A stretch of DNA of 64,000 bases from assembly GCA_037447655.1 (NCBI GenBank), contig JBBHKE010003366.1:102750-166749 (forward strand), in the 5' to 3' direction. A program made the translations under genes and the position numbers. The notes beneath the pieces were generated by a model. It was given only the letters and a program-made list of their open reading frames with translations. It did no database searches and was not told the DNA's origin. This DNA comes from Zygnema cylindricum (lineage: Eukaryota; Streptophyta; Zygnematophyceae; Zygnematales; Zygnemataceae). Shown one piece after another: positions 61,380 to 64,000 of the stretch (position 1 is the first letter of the stretch; each line of letters opens with the position of its first letter).

Positions 61380-62139
61380 TTGAAGTTAAGAAATTTTGAA
61401 CATTAGAATGTTAACATTTTCGTACCTACCGTTTAATATACGTCCAAATTATTGTTTTAAACAACATTTTCCCCTCTAAACGTTTTTTTTAATCTAATCG
61501 GGTGATCGACAGGCAACGTTTCTGATAACTTGATAAAGGTATCATACCCATAAGCAGCTCCGTGGCATATAACTATATACCTATAATACCTATTTGAGGG
61601 AAAAGGCTTGTCACGATTACGCAATAATATCGTACGTATTCCCGCACAAAATTATCGCCCAATGTCGAATCTGCAGACTGTCCCAAACCGATGCCAATGT
61701 TCTCATTGTCAAACCCTCACTGGTCACCAACAGATTTTACAGCGATGTGGATCTGTTTGTAACGCGTGGCAGACAATTGTAGCTCCCTAAAATTACTCAC
61801 GCTTCGGTACGATTTGCCTGCTGAAATAAATAGGGAATTGAACATGACAGTGACGGTTTTGGCTGCGCACAGTCACTTACGTCACTTTGTCAAAAATTGG
61901 ACGTTTGAAGTACATATTGGTACAAATAAAGTACCGTTGAGTACAAATTTGACGGTCAATCGGTTGGATAACTTTTACTTTCAAAATATTGTTTCAACCT
62001 CTTAAAATTTTGTCGCGATTGCGGACGTTGACAGTCATAATAAAATTAGCAATTCACACGGCCGACAAACGTTTACGGCAACAAAACAGGCAACCACAAG
62101 TGAATATAAGTATTGCAGACAATCATATTTTGTCTCTAC
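61380..62139. other. Intergenic, no gene recognised
   Basis: Three short overlapping ORFs at 61594-62005 lack known motifs. No repeat termini were recognised. Confidence 0.4.
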
Positions 62140-63000
62140 GTGAGCTCTACGGTGAGAGCACTTAGGGTACGTCCCCATGCAAGCGATACTTTGAAAATGT
62201 ATTTTGGACTGTAGTGAAGTGTTTCGTACTACTTTGAAAAGCGTCCTTATGTGCCAAAATGAAATCGGAACTTTGAAATGTGACGGTTGTAGACGTAGGT
62301 ACAACTTTGTGACGATTGACGAGGATTACGAAACTTCCCGCAATCGGTGACGCCAACAAAAACAACGACGGTTGTGGACGTCTAGATTTTTGTAATTTTG
62401 TGTCATGACAGATGTTTAGGGTTTTGTGACATTGTGACGCCATGCTTACTTCTGACAACGTCAACGTCACAAAATTCAAGAACTTTCTGCCATGGCTATC
62501 TGATTTCGTTTTTCCGACTTTTCTCAATCGGCTTGCCATAAAAATATACATAAAGGTAGTTAAAAGAATTAAATTTTAGCTACCTTTCATTTAATATCAG
62601 TAATGTCGTGCATTATTCTAAAAAGTGAGAGATAAAAGCGATAGTGTGAGAGGGAGAGGGGAGAAGTGATGACGACGCAAAATTCTTCAAAGAACCTATG
62701 AATTAAAGTGGAGGTCCGGAGACCCTGCGGATATATTTCCGTACATGCTAGTCTATTCCGTACATGCATGTGACGGACAGGGAGAAAAATAGTGAGTGCT
62801 CTCCCTCGTCCTATAATTTTACAACTCGTGTAGCGCGTGCGTGAACCGTTTTTTGTTCGTTGTTTGGGCGGTACTTTCCCTGAAATCAGGTCGCGAGGTG
62901 ATTTTGATGAAGTTTTTTGATAGGCTGTATTCTCTTGCCTGGGGGCCGAAAAAAGGAAAACTCCGGAATTCGTTAACTTGACGACAAACATGAAGCACAT
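62140..63000 (-). repeat. Family B repeat, inverted copy
   Basis: The reverse complement matches the order in 8240-9043: gtcacaa-gtcacaaaaccctaa (62420), ccatggcagaaagttcttga (62492), the weak aatgaaaggtagct (62585), ccctctcccctct (62655) and a palindromic centre AAATCAGG-TCGCGA at 62883-62904. No gene is supported. Confidence 0.65.
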
Positions 63001-63361
63001 TCAAAGTATCAACTTGACGTTTGCTGTACTTTTAAAGAATTGATTTTCTTATAGGACTACAGTGTTCTGGGTGAAAACGACTAGATAAAGTAGATACTTT
63101 AATACATGGTGACGTACCCTTCACGGAAAAAATGAAATTTAATCGTCTAAGCGTTACATTGAACTTAGACGCAAATTGAAACGAAACCTCTTTAAACTAT
63201 AGTACTATAAGTTTCTTACGGAAATATTAAAACGCACTTGTACGAAATAAACTTCGTACACTAAAATAAAGCGAACCTGCGTAAAATATTAATTGAAATT
63301 AAATGAGAAAAATGCGCGTCTTCACGCGCGACGAAATCTAGCCACACTATCTACGAATCAA

Positions 63362-63458
63362 CATTCTTACATTGTCAGCAAAATTTCGTTTCGTGCGTTT
63401 TAATATTTCCGTACATGATTCTTACATTTACAACAAAATTTCGTTTCGTGCGTTTAAT
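63362..63458. repeat. Tandem duplication, 56-bp period
   Basis: attcttacattgtcagcaaa at 63362 and attcttacatttacaacaaa at 63418 are each followed by atttcgtttcgtgcgttt. Confidence 0.85.
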
Positions 63459-63474
63459 TATTGAAAATTAAATA

Positions 63475-63532
63475 ATCAAAATTTTGAATATCGAAATTAT
63501 CGTGATATGAATTTAGCCGATACACTACACTA
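63475..63532 (-). mobile_element. hAT-like terminus, truncated copy
   Basis: gaatatcgaaattatcgtga (63486) and the terminus whose reverse complement is TAGTGTAGTGTATCGGC match the right end of the 13658-14481 element (gaatatcgaaattatcgcga). No left end was found upstream. Confidence 0.5.
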
Positions 63533-63899
63533 TTGTACTGTACTAAATTGATTTCTCTCGTCGACATGTATTGTGAATATCGACACGTGCGGAAACAGCT
63601 TCCCCCACGCACAAAAATCAGTGGCAAATTTCACAAAATGTACTACTGTACTGTAAATCGTACTTTCACCTAAAACTGTGTACAGACAATAGAACCACAC
63701 ATTTTTTGTGTGCACATACGTACTTCATACCTTGTTCGGAGATGTAACCTGATCTTTCAGTCCATGCAAGCGGTGGATAACTAGCAGATAAACTTGACTA
63801 CGGCACACTCAACAATTTGTTAATTTGACCAAAAGTTGCAAATCCCAAACCCTAAATTGGTTTCTATATGGACTTCTAGCGATACGAACAAACTTGCTG

Positions 63900-64000
63900 A
63901 AAGGAGACTATTTTCTCCCTCTCTTTTCCTCTCTCTCATTTTCTATCTTTCCTCCTCTTTCTCTCACTCCTCTCCCTCGTTCCCTCTCTTGGAAGTTTCT
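63900..64000. repeat. Pyrimidine-rich tract at window end
   Basis: ctccctctcttttcctctc-type sequence continues to the window edge after aaaggagactattttctccc, resembling the purine/pyrimidine switches at 58020 and 59490. Confidence 0.7.

Overview
This is plant nuclear DNA. Three split genes, one single-exon gene and one intronless hypothetical ORF sit in a sea of old, mostly non-autonomous transposable elements. The best-supported genes are a chloroplast-type anthranilate synthase alpha subunit, Mediator subunit MED6, ribosomal protein uS11 (S14e) and a spermidine-synthase-like SAM-dependent protein. GT-AG introns of 0.3-1.8 kb, Ty1/copia LTR relics and hAT relics with intact 8-bp target duplications all fit a land-plant genome. 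I cannot name the species. A six-helix membrane ORF faintly recalls the membrane part of class III cyclases, which would suit a plant with swimming sperm, but this is speculation.

Layout. 1-9,043: no genes; a mosaic of direct and inverted copies of one ~1 kb repeat family (here 'family B'), tandem arrays, a MITE and a hAT element nested in a family B copy. 9,044-12,396: TA-flanked inverted-repeat elements and an (AATAC)n array. 12,397-22,695 (minus): anthranilate synthase alpha gene, 12 exons in my model, with a hAT element and a MITE in introns. 22,696-23,915: 1.2 kb intergenic space between divergent genes. 23,916-27,797 (plus): MED6, 5 exons. 29,442-30,200 (minus): hypothetical membrane protein. 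32,120-40,260: transposon-rich block with inverted-repeat elements, a broken copia element carrying an LTR-like unit in opposite orientation, a 10-N assembly gap at 38,803-38,812, and a family B copy ending just before the next gene. 40,371-41,582 (plus): SAM-dependent protein. 43,861-47,345 (minus): uS11, five coding exons, start codon on an unresolved upstream exon. 47,700-64,000: no convincing gene; more inverted-repeat elements, a 1-kb pyrimidine tract, a G-rich hexamer array, a hAT element with perfect TSD, a second LTR-like unit and another family B copy.

The genes are ordinary housekeeping genes without a shared pathway: tryptophan synthesis in the plastid, RNA polymerase II regulation, cytosolic translation. 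The unusual material lies in the repeats. Two families keep an internal stem-loop whose arms differ between copies but still pair. One TA-flanked MITE family occurs in about ten copies of several sizes. A tRNA-like module sits directly beside every LTR-like copy. I did not find a convincing new multi-gene system.
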